A DNA stretch of 64,000 nt from Knoellia flava TL1. GTDB taxonomy: Bacteria; Actinomycetota; Actinomycetes; Actinomycetales; Dermatophilaceae. Within the stretch, counting starts at the first letter, position 1. Each line of letters opens with the position of its first letter. Under the pieces are notes generated by a model. It did not search any database, had not been told where the DNA came from, and saw only the letters and a program-made list of their open reading frames with translations. A program made the position numbers and the translations under genes. Of this stretch, positions 36,615-45,727 are shown one piece after another. The stretch is from assembly GCF_000768675.1 (NCBI RefSeq), contig NZ_AVPI01000007.1:40464-104463 (forward strand), written 5' to 3'.

Positions 36615-38090
36615 TCAGGCCTCGAGGGTGCGGTCGAAGAGCTCGCGGACCCCCTCGGGCAGCGCCGGCTCGGGGATCGTCACGTCGACGGGCGGCACGT
36701 CACAACTGACCCCGTAGCGGAACGCGTCGGGGATCATCCGCCCCTGGGCGAGCGCCATGAGGGTCGGGCTCGCGAGCAGCGTGCGCCACGCCGTCGCGTC
36801 GTCGTCGGGCAGCTCGTCTAGGCGCACGGTCCGCTCGCGCACCTGCCCGGCGAACCCGCCCGTCCGGCGCACCTGGACCAGCCCCGGCTCGCCACCCGCC
36901 GGAACGGGCGAAGGCTCCGGCTCGGGTGAGGGAGTCGGTGCAGGCGCAGGCGCGGGCTCTCGCTCGGACCCACCCCCGGCGGCACCGCCCGTCTCGTTCG
37001 TGACCCCCACCTGGGCCCATGCGTCCCGCACGGCGCGAGCCTCCTCCGAGTCCTCACCGTGAGCGGCGACGGCAGCCGCCTCGGTGAGTGCGGCGAAGGT
37101 CGCGAAGTCGCAGTCCGCCTTGATGTCACCGGTGATGACGGCATACCAGATCGCACCGGCACGCTCCCACGCATTGCCGCCGAGCGTGGTCGCGACGAGG
37201 TGGAAGGCGCGGTTGGGGATGCCGGAGTTGATGTGGACGCCGCCGTTGTCGTCGTCGGTGTCGACGAAGTCGCGCATGTGGCCCGGCTGAGGGTCCTTGC
37301 CCAGCCGCGGGTCGTCGTAGGCGGTGCCCGGCTCCTTCATCGAGCGCAGCGCGACGCCCTTGACGTCCGGGCCGAGCAGCTCGGCGCCGATGAGCCAGTC
37401 GGACTCCTCGGCGCTCTGGCCGAGCGCGCGCTGCTTGACGAGGATCCCGAAGACGTCGGAGACGTGCTCGTTAAGGGCGCCGGCCTGGTCCTGGTAGACG
37501 AGGCCGGACGTGTACTGCGTGACGCCGTGGGCCAGCTCGTGCCCGATGACGTCGAGGCTGCGGGTGAAGCCGAGGAGCACGACGCCGTCCCCGTCACCGA
37601 AGACCATCTGCGAGCCGTCCCAGAAGGCGTTGTCGTAGTTCGTGCCGTAGTGGACCGTCGCGACGAGCCCGAGCCCCCTGTCGTCGAGGCTGTTGCGGCC
37701 GTATGCCGCGTTCCACAGGTCCCACGTCGCCCCGAGCCCGTCATATGCCTCGTTGACGGCTGTGTCGTCGGTCGCCGGCTCGCCCTCGGCGCGCACCTTC
37801 TCGCCGGGAAGCGTCGTGCCGCCACCGGCGTCGTGGACGACGCGGTTGGGGGCCTCGGTCGTCGCGCGGTTGGCACGGCGGCTCACCCGCGCGCCGTCGG
37901 GACGGAGCGAGTGCTCGCGGGCGTGCTCCTCGTAGCGGAGCTGGTCGAGGCGCAAGGTCTCGCGAGCGCGCTCCTCGAGGTGCGGCTCACCCGAGCTCGC
38001 CAGTGCCTGGAGGAGGTAGGGCGGCACGATCCCGCAGCGTACGGCCGGACGGGGGTCGGTCGGGTGCGAGGTCTCGTGCGTCGTCGTCAT
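36615..38090 (-). CDS. Protealysin-like M4 metallopeptidase fused to an emfourin-like domain
   Basis: A 491-aa protein with no signal peptide. The short propeptide contains CGIVPPYLLQALA, the protealysin-type precursor motif. The thermolysin-fold catalytic domain has HELAH in DVIGHELAHGVTQYTSG (~181) and the third zinc ligand in GALNEHVSDVFG. GGVHINSGIPNRAFHLVA supplies the catalytic His region. After a Pro/Glu-rich linker (~365-395) the last ~90 residues (GLVQVRRTGGFAGQVRERTV ... DAFRYGVSCD) resemble emfourin, the inhibitor normally encoded by a separate gene next to protealysin. Start ATG 38090. No partner gene nearby. Confidence 0.88.
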   Translation of the reverse strand: MTTTHETSHPTDPRPAVRCGIVPPYLLQALASSGEPHLEERARETLRLDQLRYEEHAREHSLRPDGARVSRRANRATTEAPNRVVHDAGGGTTLPGEKVRAEGEPATDDTAVNEAYDGLGATWDLWNAAYGRNSLDDRGLGLVATVHYGTNYDNAFWDGSQMVFGDGDGVVLLGFTRSLDVIGHELAHGVTQYTSGLVYQDQAGALNEHVSDVFGILVKQRALGQSAEESDWLIGAELLGPDVKGVALRSMKEPGTAYDDPRLGKDPQPGHMRDFVDTDDDNGGVHINSGIPNRAFHLVATTLGGNAWERAGAIWYAVITGDIKADCDFATFAALTEAAAVAAHGEDSEEARAVRDAWAQVGVTNETGGAAGGGSEREPAPAPAPTPSPEPEPSPVPAGGEPGLVQVRRTGGFAGQVRERTVRLDELPDDDATAWRTLLASPTLMALAQGRMIPDAFRYGVSCDVPPVDVTIPEPALPEGVRELFDRTLEA

Positions 38091-38155
38091 GTCCCCATCC
38101 TGTGTCAGGGGTCCGACAGCCGCACGCCGAGCGCCCACCGCAGTCTGGGCCCGGC

Positions 38156-38755
38156 TCAGCCGTAGGTGTCGCGCGGGCCGCGGCCGTCCTGGACGCGACG
38201 CGCCCCGCGTGACCACGACGGCGCGCTCGGGCCGACGACCCGGATCTCGCTCACCGTCCCCTCGCCGACCTCGCGGGCGAGCGAGCCCATGAGGGTGTTG
38301 GACATGAGGCGCAGGTTCGTCGCCCACGCGGTCGAGTCGGCACGCACGGTGAGCACCGAGTCGACGAACTCGACGGGCTGGCAGTGCTGCGCGACCTCGG
38401 CGCCGACGATCGAGGGCCAGCGGCCGAGCACCGAGCCGACGGCGACGTCGACCTTCCAGCCGCGCTCGCTGACGAACGCGTCGAGCTCGTCGCCGAGCAT
38501 CTGCGGGTCGCGGCCACCGCGCCGCCCCTCGCCGCCGCCGCCGACGACGTCCTTGAAGCGCCGCTTCGGCTTGACCCCGGGCCGCAGCCCGCGCGCCCGG
38601 GCCGCGGCGCGCGCCCTCGCGAGGGCGTCGGCCGGTGCCGAGAGGAAGGCGTCGTCGGTTTCACGTGAAACCTCCCCGCCGAAGGATGCTCCGGCCGGAA
38701 CCGCACCTCCACCCGAGTTCGCCTGTCCCGCAACGGGACCCACGTCGTCACTCAC
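38156..38755 (-). CDS. dciA: DciA-family (DUF721) replicative helicase loader
   Basis: A 199-aa protein with a disordered N-terminus (~55 residues) followed by [14 protein letters not shown], then the DUF721 core: [58 protein letters not shown]. DciA homologues help load the replicative helicase DnaB. The GTG start at 38755 overlaps the recF stop by 8 bp. A perfect parS (38658-38671) is embedded in the disordered region. Confidence 0.9.
   Translation of the reverse strand: MSDDVGPVAGQANSGGGAVPAGASFGGEVSRETDDAFLSAPADALARARAAARARGLRPGVKPKRRFKDVVGGGGEGRRGGRDPQMLGDELDAFVSERGWKVDVAVGSVLGRWPSIVGAEVAQHCQPVEFVDSVLTVRADSTAWATNLRLMSNTLMGSLAREVGEGTVSEIRVVGPSAPSWSRGARRVQDGRGPRDTYG
38658..38671. other. 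parS: parS site inside dciA
   Basis: Perfect GTTTCACGTGAAAC, the palindromic ParB-binding site. Read as Val-Ser-Arg-Glu-Thr in dciA. Confidence 0.93.
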
Positions 38756-39944
38756 GCGCGGTCACCTCACCCAGCGAGACGGCATACGTGCGTCCGCGGA
38801 GCCCGCCGGGCACGTCCGCCTCGACGGCCGCGGTGATGAGGACCTGCTCGCAGTCGGCGACCATCGCGGCGAGCCGCTCGCGCCGGCCCGCGTCGAGCTC
38901 GGCGAAGACGTCGTCGAGGATGAGGACCGGGTCGTCGCCGAGGTCGTGCCGCAGGAGGTGGTATGCCGCGAGCTTGAGTCCCAGCGCGAAGCTCCAGCTC
39001 TCGCCGTGGCTGGCGTAGCCCTTGGCCGGCAGCTCGCCGAGGGTGAGGACGACGTCGTCGCGGTGCGGGCCGACGAGGGTGACGCCGCGCTCGATCTCCT
39101 GGGCACGGACCTCGGCGAAGGACTCGAGCAGCTCGGCGTGCAGCTCCTCGAGCTCGGGCACCTCGCCCTCGGCGATCCGTGCGGCCATCGCCTCGCGCAG
39201 CGAGGAGCGGTAGGAGACCCGCGCGTCCGACTGCCCGGCGCTCACCTCGTCGTAGGCCTTGCCGAGCAGGGGACCGAGGTCGCGAAGCAGCCGCAGCCGG
39301 GCATAGAGCAGGGGAGCGGCGACCTGCGCGAGCTGCGTGTTCCACACGTCGAGGGTGTGCAGGGCACTCTCGCGCTCCGACGCGGTGTCGAGGCCCTCGA
39401 CGGGACGTCGCTGCTTGCCGCGGCCACGCAGGACCGGCGCCGCCGACTTGAGCAGGGCGTTGCGCTGCTTGAGGATCCGGTCGTAGTCGCCCCGGGCGCC
39501 GGCCCAGCGCGGCTGGCGCGCGACGAGGAGGTCGTCGAGGAAGCGCCGACGCTCCGACGGGTCGCCCTTGACGAGCGCGAGGTCCTCCGGCGCGAAGAGC
39601 ACCGTCCGCACCTGGCCGAGGACGTCGCGGGTGCGGGTGAGCGGCGACTTGTTGAGCCGGGCGCGGTTGGCCCGGCCCTGGTTGATCTCGAGCTCGACCA
39701 TCGACTCGCGGCCCTCGCGCATGACGGCGCCGCGGATGACCGCCTGGGCCGCGCCGAACCGGACGAGCGGTGCATCGCTCGCCACGCGGTGCGACGACAG
39801 CGAGGCGAGGTAGCCGATCGCCTCGACGAGGTTGGTCTTGCCCTGCCCGTTGAGCCCGACGAAGGTCGTCACGCCGGGCTCGAGCGGGAGCTCGGCGCTC
39901 GGATAGCTCCGGAAGTCGCCGACGGTGAGGTGCCGGACGAACAC
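38748..39944 (-). CDS. recF: DNA replication/repair protein RecF
   Basis: A 398-aa SMC-like ATPase that helps load RecA at gaps. Walker A is [14 protein letters not shown] (~32), the signature region [17 protein letters not shown], and Walker [16 protein letters not shown]. It also has the RecF-typical [20 protein letters not shown] at the N-terminus and [19 protein letters not shown] start at 39944. It follows gnd by 9 bp on the same strand and overlaps dciA. Confidence 0.97.
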   Translation of the reverse strand: MFVRHLTVGDFRSYPSAELPLEPGVTTFVGLNGQGKTNLVEAIGYLASLSSHRVASDAPLVRFGAAQAVIRGAVMREGRESMVELEINQGRANRARLNKSPLTRTRDVLGQVRTVLFAPEDLALVKGDPSERRRFLDDLLVARQPRWAGARGDYDRILKQRNALLKSAAPVLRGRGKQRRPVEGLDTASERESALHTLDVWNTQLAQVAAPLLYARLRLLRDLGPLLGKAYDEVSAGQSDARVSYRSSLREAMAARIAEGEVPELEELHAELLESFAEVRAQEIERGVTLVGPHRDDVVLTLGELPAKGYASHGESWSFALGLKLAAYHLLRHDLGDDPVLILDDVFAELDAGRRERLAAMVADCEQVLITAAVEADVPGGLRGRTYAVSLGEVTARE

Positions 39945-39953
39945 CGGACCCGC

Positions 39954-41066
39954 TCAGGCCTTCTTGGAGGCGCGCTTCCGCGTCGACGCGGTGCCCGAGG
40001 TCGGGCCGCCGGGCGCGCCGGTCGCGCCCGATCCGGACGACGGGCCTGCCGCGGCGGCCTTGCGACCCTTGGACGCGGCCTTGGCGGCGCTCTTGGTCGG
40101 CTTCTCCTTGGCGGCGGCCTTGGCCTTGGCGGTCTCGGGCGCCTTGGGCCCCGCGGCCGCCTCCGAGCGGAGCTGCTCGCCCTCGGCGGTCGTCATGACC
40201 TGGTGGCCGCCGAACTGACCGCGCAGCGCCGCGACGGCCTGCATCGTCGGCGAGGACTGCTGGCGCGAGGCGAAGCGGGCGAAGAGCGAGGCCGAGATGA
40301 CCGGCATGGGGACGGCGTTGGCGATGCCCTCCTCGACGGTCCAGCGGCCCTCACCCGAGTCGGCGGTGTAGTCGGAGACGTCGTCGAGCCCGGGGTTCTC
40401 CTCGAGCGCCTTGACCATGAGGTCGAGCAGCCAGGAGCGGACGACGGTGCCGCGGCTCCACGCCTTGAACGAGCCGGGGACGTCCTTGACGATGTCCTTC
40501 TTGGCGAGCAGCTCGTAGCCCTCGGCGTAGGCGTGCATGAGGCCGTACTCGATGCCGTTGTGGACCATCTTGACGTAGTGCCCGGCGCCGATGTCGCCGG
40601 CGTGGACGAAGCCCTCGTCGCGCGGCCCCTCGGGACGCAGCGCGTCGAAGATCGGCATCGCCTTGGCGACGTTGGCCTTGGTGCCGCCGACCATGAGGCC
40701 GTAGCCGTTCTCGAGGCCCCAGATGCCACCGGACACACCGCAGTCGAGGTAGCCGATGCCCTTGGCCTTGAGCAGCTTCTCGTTCTCGATGTCGTCGGTG
40801 AAGCGGCTGTTGCCGCCGTCGATGACGAGGTCGCCCTTGTCGAGCAGCTCACCGAGCTTGGCGACGGTCTCGCGGGTGGGGTCGCCGTGGGGGACCATGA
40901 CCCAGACCGTGCGCGGGGCCTCGAGCTTCTTGACCATCGCCGCGAGCGACCGGACGTCCGACACGTCGGGGTTGCGGTCGTAGCCCACGACCTCGTGGCC
41001 CGCGCGACGGATGCGCTCGCGCATGTTGCCGCCCATCTTGCCCAGGCCGATGAGTCCGAGTTGCAT
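39954..41066 (-). CDS. gnd: 6-phosphogluconate dehydrogenase (decarboxylating), GntZ type, with basic tail
   Basis: A 370-aa enzyme oxidising 6-phosphogluconate to ribulose 5-phosphate. The NAD(P)-binding LGLIGLGKMGGNM is followed by VMVPHGDP, DGGNSRFTDD, the catalytic region DCGVSGGIWGLENGYGLMVGG and the lysine motif YVKMVHNGIEYGLMHAYAEG. The last ~70 residues are rich in Ala and Lys (KAKAAAKEKPTKSAAKAASK), like histone H1 tails, and are not part of the enzyme fold. ATG at 41066 with AAGGGG upstream. The dnaN-gnd-recF order is common in Actinomycetes. Confidence 0.95.
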   Translation of the reverse strand: MQLGLIGLGKMGGNMRERIRRAGHEVVGYDRNPDVSDVRSLAAMVKKLEAPRTVWVMVPHGDPTRETVAKLGELLDKGDLVIDGGNSRFTDDIENEKLLKAKGIGYLDCGVSGGIWGLENGYGLMVGGTKANVAKAMPIFDALRPEGPRDEGFVHAGDIGAGHYVKMVHNGIEYGLMHAYAEGYELLAKKDIVKDVPGSFKAWSRGTVVRSWLLDLMVKALEENPGLDDVSDYTADSGEGRWTVEEGIANAVPMPVISASLFARFASRQQSSPTMQAVAALRGQFGGHQVMTTAEGEQLRSEAAAGPKAPETAKAKAAAKEKPTKSAAKAASKGRKAAAAGPSSGSGATGAPGGPTSGTASTRKRASKKA

Positions 41067-41118
41067 TGCCAACCCCTTCAGGTGGGAGACGGTCGAGTGT
41101 TCGTCAGGCTACGCCCGC

Positions 41119-42252
41119 TCAGCTCGCGAAGCGCACCGGCATGATGACGTAGCGGTAGCTCGTGTCCGCCTCGCCGTCGGCCTCGGCCTGTCCGCTGAGG
41201 ACGGCGGGGCGCGAGGGCTGGGTGAACGAGAGCCGGCTGAAGTCGGTGCCCACGGCGCCGAGGCCGTCGAGCAGGAAGCCCGGGTTGAAGGCGACCTCGA
41301 TGTCGGGACCGGTGAGCGTGGCCTCGACGGCCTCGCTCGCCTGGGCGTCCTCGCCGGTGCCGGCCTCGATCGCGACCTGGCCCTCGGTGAAGCGCAGGCG
41401 GACCGGGGTGTTGCGCTCGGCGACGAGGGCGACGCGCTTGACGGCCTCGACGAGCTCGGCGGTGTTGATGACGGCCTCGGTCTCGGACGTCGACGGGAAG
41501 ATCGAGCTCACCTTGGGGTACTCGCCGTCGAGCAGGCGGGTCGTCGTGCGGCGCGAGCCGGCCTCGAAGCCGACGAGCCCGTCGCCACCGGCGGCCGAGC
41601 CGAGCGCGACGTCGATGGAGCCGCTGGCCCCGAGCGACCGGGCCGTGTCGGCGAGGGTGCGCGCCGGGACGAGCACGACGTGGCTCGCGGCGCTGTCGGC
41701 GGGGTTCCACGTGAGCTCGCGCATCGCGAGGCGGTAGCGGTCGGTCGCGAGGAGCGTCATCTTGTCGCCCTCGATCTCGACGCGCACGCCGGTGAGGATC
41801 GGCAGGGTGTCGCCGCGGTCGGCCGCGACCGACACCTGGCTCACGGCCTGGGTGAAGACGTGACCGTCGATCGACCCGCTGGGCTCGGGCGAGGCCGGGA
41901 GGGTCGGGTAGTCGTCCGAGGGCATCTGGAGCAGGCTGAACCGGCTCGAGCCACACGTCACCTGGACCTTGGAGCCCTGCACCTCGACGTCGACCGGCTT
42001 GTTCGGCAGGTTGCGCGAGATGTCCGCGAGGAGGCGGCCGAGGACGAGCACGGTCCCGGGCTCGCTCACCTCGGCGGGCACGGTGAGCCGGGCGGACACC
42101 TCGTAGTCGAACGCCGAGAGCGTCACGGTGCCCTCGTCACTGGCCTCGAGGAGGATGCCGGCGAGCACCGGGACCGGCGGCCGCGCCGGAAGTCCGCGGG
42201 CTACCCAGGTGACCGCCTCGGCCAGGACCTCACGCTCGACGCGGAACTTCAC
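41119..42252 (-). CDS. dnaN: DNA polymerase III subunit beta (sliding clamp)
   Basis: A 377-aa clamp of usual length. MKFRVEREVLAEAVTWVARGLPARPPVPVLAGILLEA starts the first domain, later GVRVEIEGDKMTLLATDRYRLAMREL, and it ends TSYRYVIMPVRFAS, the standard clamp C-terminus with the M-P-[VM]-R motif. It encircles DNA and tethers polymerase. GTG start at 42252. The upstream 610 bp form the origin. Confidence 0.98.
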   Translation of the reverse strand: MKFRVEREVLAEAVTWVARGLPARPPVPVLAGILLEASDEGTVTLSAFDYEVSARLTVPAEVSEPGTVLVLGRLLADISRNLPNKPVDVEVQGSKVQVTCGSSRFSLLQMPSDDYPTLPASPEPSGSIDGHVFTQAVSQVSVAADRGDTLPILTGVRVEIEGDKMTLLATDRYRLAMRELTWNPADSAASHVVLVPARTLADTARSLGASGSIDVALGSAAGGDGLVGFEAGSRRTTTRLLDGEYPKVSSIFPSTSETEAVINTAELVEAVKRVALVAERNTPVRLRFTEGQVAIEAGTGEDAQASEAVEATLTGPDIEVAFNPGFLLDGLGAVGTDFSRLSFTQPSRPAVLSGQAEADGEADTSYRYVIMPVRFAS

Positions 42253-42862
42253 GGCATACCGACCTCACTGTGGGGGTGCCTCGCGGCGCCCGACGGACAA
42301 CGACAAGAAGTCCGCGCACGTCGGGGAGCCCGGGCGCGCGGGAACCACGACATTAGTGCACGAACGAGCGCACGGTCACCCGTGCCGGGAATTGTCATTT
42401 CGCGGGCTCGGGTCGTAGGGGTCCACAAGCAGGTTCTCGGGGCTGGACAGGAGATTGAGGGATCTCGTCAGGGTTGTAGGAGGTGTGGATCCTGTGGACA
42501 GACCTCCGTTTGCGCAGGTCAGCGGCTCATGGCGGCCGTGGATGACCCGTGGACGCCGTGTGGAAGTCGGCCGGTCGCCTGTGCACGCCCCGTATGCCGT
42601 CCGCCCCCGTCCACGGCCGCGTCACCTGTCGTCCACCTCGCTGCGGCGGTTGTCCACAGTTGTCCACAGGTCTTGGGGATGGCCGGGCTCGTGCCGCCGT
42701 CCCCAGCACCATCCACAGGCATGGTTGTCCACAGAGTTGTGCACAGGCAGTGGATGGCGCGTGCTCGCATCCCTGTGGACGGTGAAAGATGACGAAAAGG
42801 TGAAGCCCGACCCACAGCTGTGGATCGGGCTGTGGACAGAGGCCGTCCTGTGGGCGGACGGG
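42253..42862. other. oriC: Chromosomal replication origin (oriC), dnaN-dnaA intergenic region
   Basis: A 610-bp gap with many DnaA boxes. TTGTCCACA occurs at 42650-42658, 42660-42668 and 42725-42733. Variants lie at 42709-42717 (CCATCCACA) and 42737-42745 (TTGTGCACA). Inverted boxes (TGTGGAxxx) lie near 42484, 42493, 42774, 42819 and 42831. Somewhat AT-richer patches near 42350 and 42782-42800 are candidate unwinding sites. Position between dnaN and dnaA is the usual actinobacterial oriC. Confidence 0.93.
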
Positions 42863-44497
42863 TCAGCGGGACTGCTGCTTGATCCGGTTCGTCAGCTCGG
42901 TGACCTGGTTGTAGATCGCCCGGCGCTCGGCCATGAGCTGGCGGATCTTCTTGTCCGCGTGCATGACGGTCGTGTGGTCACGCCCGCCGAACTGCTGGCC
43001 GATCTTGGGGAGCGAGAGGTCGGTGAGCTCGCGGCAGAGGTACATCGCGATCTGGCGAGCGGTGACGAGCACGCGCGAGCGGGACTGGCCCTGGAGGTCC
43101 TCGAGCGTGAGCCCGAAGTAGGCGGCCGTCTGCGCCATGATCGTCGCGCTCGTGATCTGGTTCGAGCTGTCGTGCGGGATGAGGTCCTTGAGCACGATCT
43201 CGGCGAGCGAGATGTCGACCGGCTGCCGGTTGAGGCTGGCGAAGGCCGTGACACGGATGAGCGCGCCCTCGAGCTCGCGGATGTTCGTCGTGATCCGCGA
43301 GGCGATGAACTCGAGGACGTCGTCGGGGACGCTGAGCCGCTCCTGGGCCGCCTTCTTGCGCAGGATCGCGATCCGGGTCTCGAGGTCGGGCGGCTGGACG
43401 TCGGTCATGAGCCCCCACTCGAACCGGCTGCGCATCCGCTCCTCGAAGCCGCTGAGCAGCTTCGGGGGCAGGTCGCTCGTGATGACGACCTGCTTGTTGG
43501 CGTTGTGGAGGGTGTTGAACGTGTGGAAGAACTCCTCCTGGGTCTGGACCTTGCCTTGGAGGAACTGGATGTCGTCGATGAGGAGCACGTCGACGTCGCG
43601 GTAGCGGCGCTGGAAGTTCGCCGCCTTGTCGTCGCGGATGCTGTTGATGAAGTCGTTGGTGAACTCCTCGGAGTTCACGTAGCGCACCTTGACGTGCGGG
43701 AAGAGGTTGCGGGCGTAGTGCCCGATGGCGTGGAGCAGGTGGGTCTTGCCCAGCCCTGACTCGCCGTAGATGAAGAGCGGGTTGTAGGCCTTGGCCGGCG
43801 TCTCCGCCACGGCGAGCGCGGCCGCGTTGGCGAAGCGGTTGCTCGCGCCGATGACGAAGGTGTCGAAGGTGTACTTCGGGTTGAGCCGGGTCAGCTCGAC
43901 CTGCTCGGGGACGGCGGCGCCGGGGCGCGGTCGCAGGGCACCGGGCGAGCGGGTCTGCGTCGTGGCCGTGTCGGGCCGTGACCCGTGGTCCTCGTCGTCG
44001 GCGAGGGCGATGCCGTCGAGCTCGGCGCGCCGCTCGGCCCGGCGACCGTCGGCGTCACCGGCCGTGGGACCCCCGGGGAGAGCAACCGTGGGGGCACCGT
44101 GGTCCGACGGTGCGCCGTTCGCGAGACCGTTGAGGTGGTCGACCCCCGGTGCGGGGACCGGTTCGTGCGTCGCGAGCGGTGCGCCGTGGTCGGGGTCCGT
44201 GACTGCGTGGGCCGGCGGGTCCTGGACGGGGATGTCACCCAGGCTCTGGTCCACCGTGACGGCCAGCCGCACCGTGTGGCCGAGCTGTTGGCTGAGGGTG
44301 TCCGTCACCCGGTCGCGCAGCCGGGTCTCGACGATGTCCTTGGTGAAGTCGTTGGGCACCGCGATGAGCACCGTGTCGTCGAGGAGGCCGACGAGCTTGG
44401 CCAGCGAGAGGAAGGCGCGCTGCTGGACGGGGATCCCGTCGGAGTCGAGCGCGTCGAGCGTCGTGCGCCAGATCTGGTCCATCCCCGCGTCCGGCAC
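42863..44497 (-). CDS. dnaA: Chromosomal replication initiator protein DnaA
   Basis: Initiator ATPase, ~544 aa from the GTG at 44497. The frame is open to 44551, but that extension covers DnaA boxes; ATG 44482 is another candidate. Domain I includes [13 protein letters not shown], followed by a long disordered domain II (~residues 90-210). Domain III (AAA+) has [19 protein letters not shown], Walker [14 protein letters not shown] and Walker [15 protein letters not shown]. Domain IV ends with the DnaA-box helix-turn-helix [19 protein letters not shown]. It is divergent from rpmH. Confidence 0.97.
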   Translation of the reverse strand: MPDAGMDQIWRTTLDALDSDGIPVQQRAFLSLAKLVGLLDDTVLIAVPNDFTKDIVETRLRDRVTDTLSQQLGHTVRLAVTVDQSLGDIPVQDPPAHAVTDPDHGAPLATHEPVPAPGVDHLNGLANGAPSDHGAPTVALPGGPTAGDADGRRAERRAELDGIALADDEDHGSRPDTATTQTRSPGALRPRPGAAVPEQVELTRLNPKYTFDTFVIGASNRFANAAALAVAETPAKAYNPLFIYGESGLGKTHLLHAIGHYARNLFPHVKVRYVNSEEFTNDFINSIRDDKAANFQRRYRDVDVLLIDDIQFLQGKVQTQEEFFHTFNTLHNANKQVVITSDLPPKLLSGFEERMRSRFEWGLMTDVQPPDLETRIAILRKKAAQERLSVPDDVLEFIASRITTNIRELEGALIRVTAFASLNRQPVDISLAEIVLKDLIPHDSSNQITSATIMAQTAAYFGLTLEDLQGQSRSRVLVTARQIAMYLCRELTDLSLPKIGQQFGGRDHTTVMHADKKIRQLMAERRAIYNQVTELTNRIKQQSR

Positions 44498-44531
44498 CTG
44501 ACCACACAACCTTTCGACGTTCCTCGTGCGC

Positions 44532-44552
44532 GTGTCCACAGAGTTGTCCACA
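44532..44552. promoter_or_regulatory. DnaA boxes in the dnaA leader
   Basis: GTGTCCACA (44532-44540) and TTGTCCACA (44544-44552) lie between the dnaA promoter and its start codon, suggesting autoregulation by DnaA. Confidence 0.7.
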
Positions 44553-44572
44553 GACTGTGGGTATGCGGGGTG

Positions 44573-44601
44573 ACGCTAACAAGGGGTGAACCCCGCGGCA
44601 A
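44573..44601 (-). promoter_or_regulatory. Predicted dnaA promoter
   Basis: On the minus strand TTGCCG and TAGCGT are separated by exactly 17 bases, a good actinobacterial sigma-A promoter. The spacer contains the small inverted repeat GGGGTTCACCCC. Transcription would begin just upstream of the two DnaA boxes. Confidence 0.65.
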
Positions 44602-44721
44602 CCCGTCGCGGCGCGGTCTCGCCGTCGATGCGGGCGAGAGGCGGCGTGTCGGACACCGATGAGGCACGCGAGGTGGGAACCTAGTCGGTTCGACGTGAGA
44701 CTGTCAGCGGTTTCGGTGAGT

Positions 44722-44751
44722 TTGACCCGGGGAGACGCTCTCCCGTACCGT
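44722..44751 (+). promoter_or_regulatory. Predicted rpmH promoter
   Basis: TTGACC (44722-44727) and TACCGT (44746-44751) with an 18-base spacer, about 120 bp upstream of rpmH and pointing to it. The remaining leader 44752-44869 has no open frame of note. Confidence 0.6.
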
Positions 44752-44869
44752 TGACAAGCCTGTTGTGGCGGCCGTCGACGCCTGCCCGCAGCCCCGAACC
44801 AGCACCACCCTGACAGCCCCAGATCCTGCGTGTCCCACGCGTGGGTCGTCTCGTGAAGAGAGATGTGAC

Positions 44870-45007
44870 GTGAGCAAGCGTACGTTCCAGCCCAACAACC
44901 GCCGCCGGGCCAAGACCCACGGCTTCCGCCTGCGCATGCGGACCCGTGCCGGCCGCGCCATCCTGGCTGCCCGTCGCCGCAAGGGTCGCGCCGAGCTCTC
45001 GGCCTGA
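44870..45007 (+). CDS. rpmH: Large ribosomal subunit protein bL34
   Basis: A 45-aa protein, [20 protein letters not shown] then [20 protein letters not shown], a textbook bL34. GTG start at 44870 behind GAAGAGAGA. First gene of the rpmH-rnpA-yidD-yidC-jag-rsmG run. Confidence 0.98.
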   Translation: MSKRTFQPNNRRRAKTHGFRLRMRTRAGRAILAARRRKGRAELSA

Positions 45008-45014
45008 GGCTTCG

Positions 45015-45380
45015 GTGCTGCCGGCGCCGAACCGACTGCGGACGCGGTCGGACTTCGCGTCGGCGATCCGCGCCCCCGGTGCGACGCGAGCGGGATCGAG
45101 GATCCTCGTGGTGCACGCCAACGTGACCGACTCTCGTGCGGGACTCCCGCCGCGGGTCGGTTTCGTCGTGTCCAGGGCCGTGGGCAACGCCGTGGTCCGC
45201 AACCGGACCAAGCGCCGGCTGCGCGCCATCGTCGCGAGCCGGCTGGACGGCATACCGACTGGTTGTGACATCGTCGTGCGCGCCCAGCCGGCGGCCGCCA
45301 CAGCGACGTTCGCCCAGCTCTCTGATGCGCTGATTCCGTTGTTGCACAAGGCAATTGGCCGACTGGAGGTCGCCGGATGA
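45015..45380 (+). CDS. rnpA: Ribonuclease P protein component
   Basis: A 121-aa basic protein that assists the RNase P RNA in trimming tRNA 5' ends. LPAPNRLRTRSDFASAI and PPRVGFVVSRAVGNAVVRNRTKRRLRAIV carry the RNR-type signature, then GCDIVVRAQPAAATATFAQL. GTG start at 45015, 7 bp after rpmH. The stop overlaps yidD (ATGA). Confidence 0.96.
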   Translation: MLPAPNRLRTRSDFASAIRAPGATRAGSRILVVHANVTDSRAGLPPRVGFVVSRAVGNAVVRNRTKRRLRAIVASRLDGIPTGCDIVVRAQPAAATATFAQLSDALIPLLHKAIGRLEVAG

Positions 45381-45670
45381 CGCTGGGTCAGGTCGCCGCC
45401 AAGCCGCTCGTGTGGCTCGTGCGCGCCTACCAGCTCGTCCTGTCGCCGCTGACCCCACCCAGCTGCCGCTACTACCCCTCCTGCTCCGCGTATGCCGTGA
45501 CCGCCCTGAGCCGGCACGGCCTGTTCCGGGGAACCTGGCTGGCTGCTCGCCGGTTGGGCAGGTGTCACCCCTGGTCGCCCGGCGGGGTCGACCATGTCCC
45601 GCCGCTGCCGGGACAGCCGGATGACGGCGAGCTCGTCGCGCGCCACATCCCCCACGAGACCACCACCTGA
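45377..45670 (+). CDS. yidD: Membrane protein insertion efficiency factor YidD
   Basis: A 97-aa YidD-family protein: LVRAYQLVLSPLTPPSCRYYPSCSAYAVTALSRHG, then RLGRCHPWSPGGVDHVPPLP. The three cysteines and the P-x-C-R-Y-x-P-S-C-S-x-Y motif are intact. It acts at the membrane with the YidC insertase encoded next. Confidence 0.96.
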   Translation: MTLGQVAAKPLVWLVRAYQLVLSPLTPPSCRYYPSCSAYAVTALSRHGLFRGTWLAARRLGRCHPWSPGGVDHVPPLPGQPDDGELVARHIPHETTT

Positions 45671-45727
45671 CCCACGCCCCGCGTGGGCCCATCCCCGGCG
45701 ACGACGCCGGACCGACTGAAGGACAGC

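Noticed and set aside
44498..44551. dnaA start at 44551
   Set aside because: The frame is open, but the extra codons cover a DnaA box and have no similarity to DnaA domain I. GTG 44497 or ATG 44482 is more likely.
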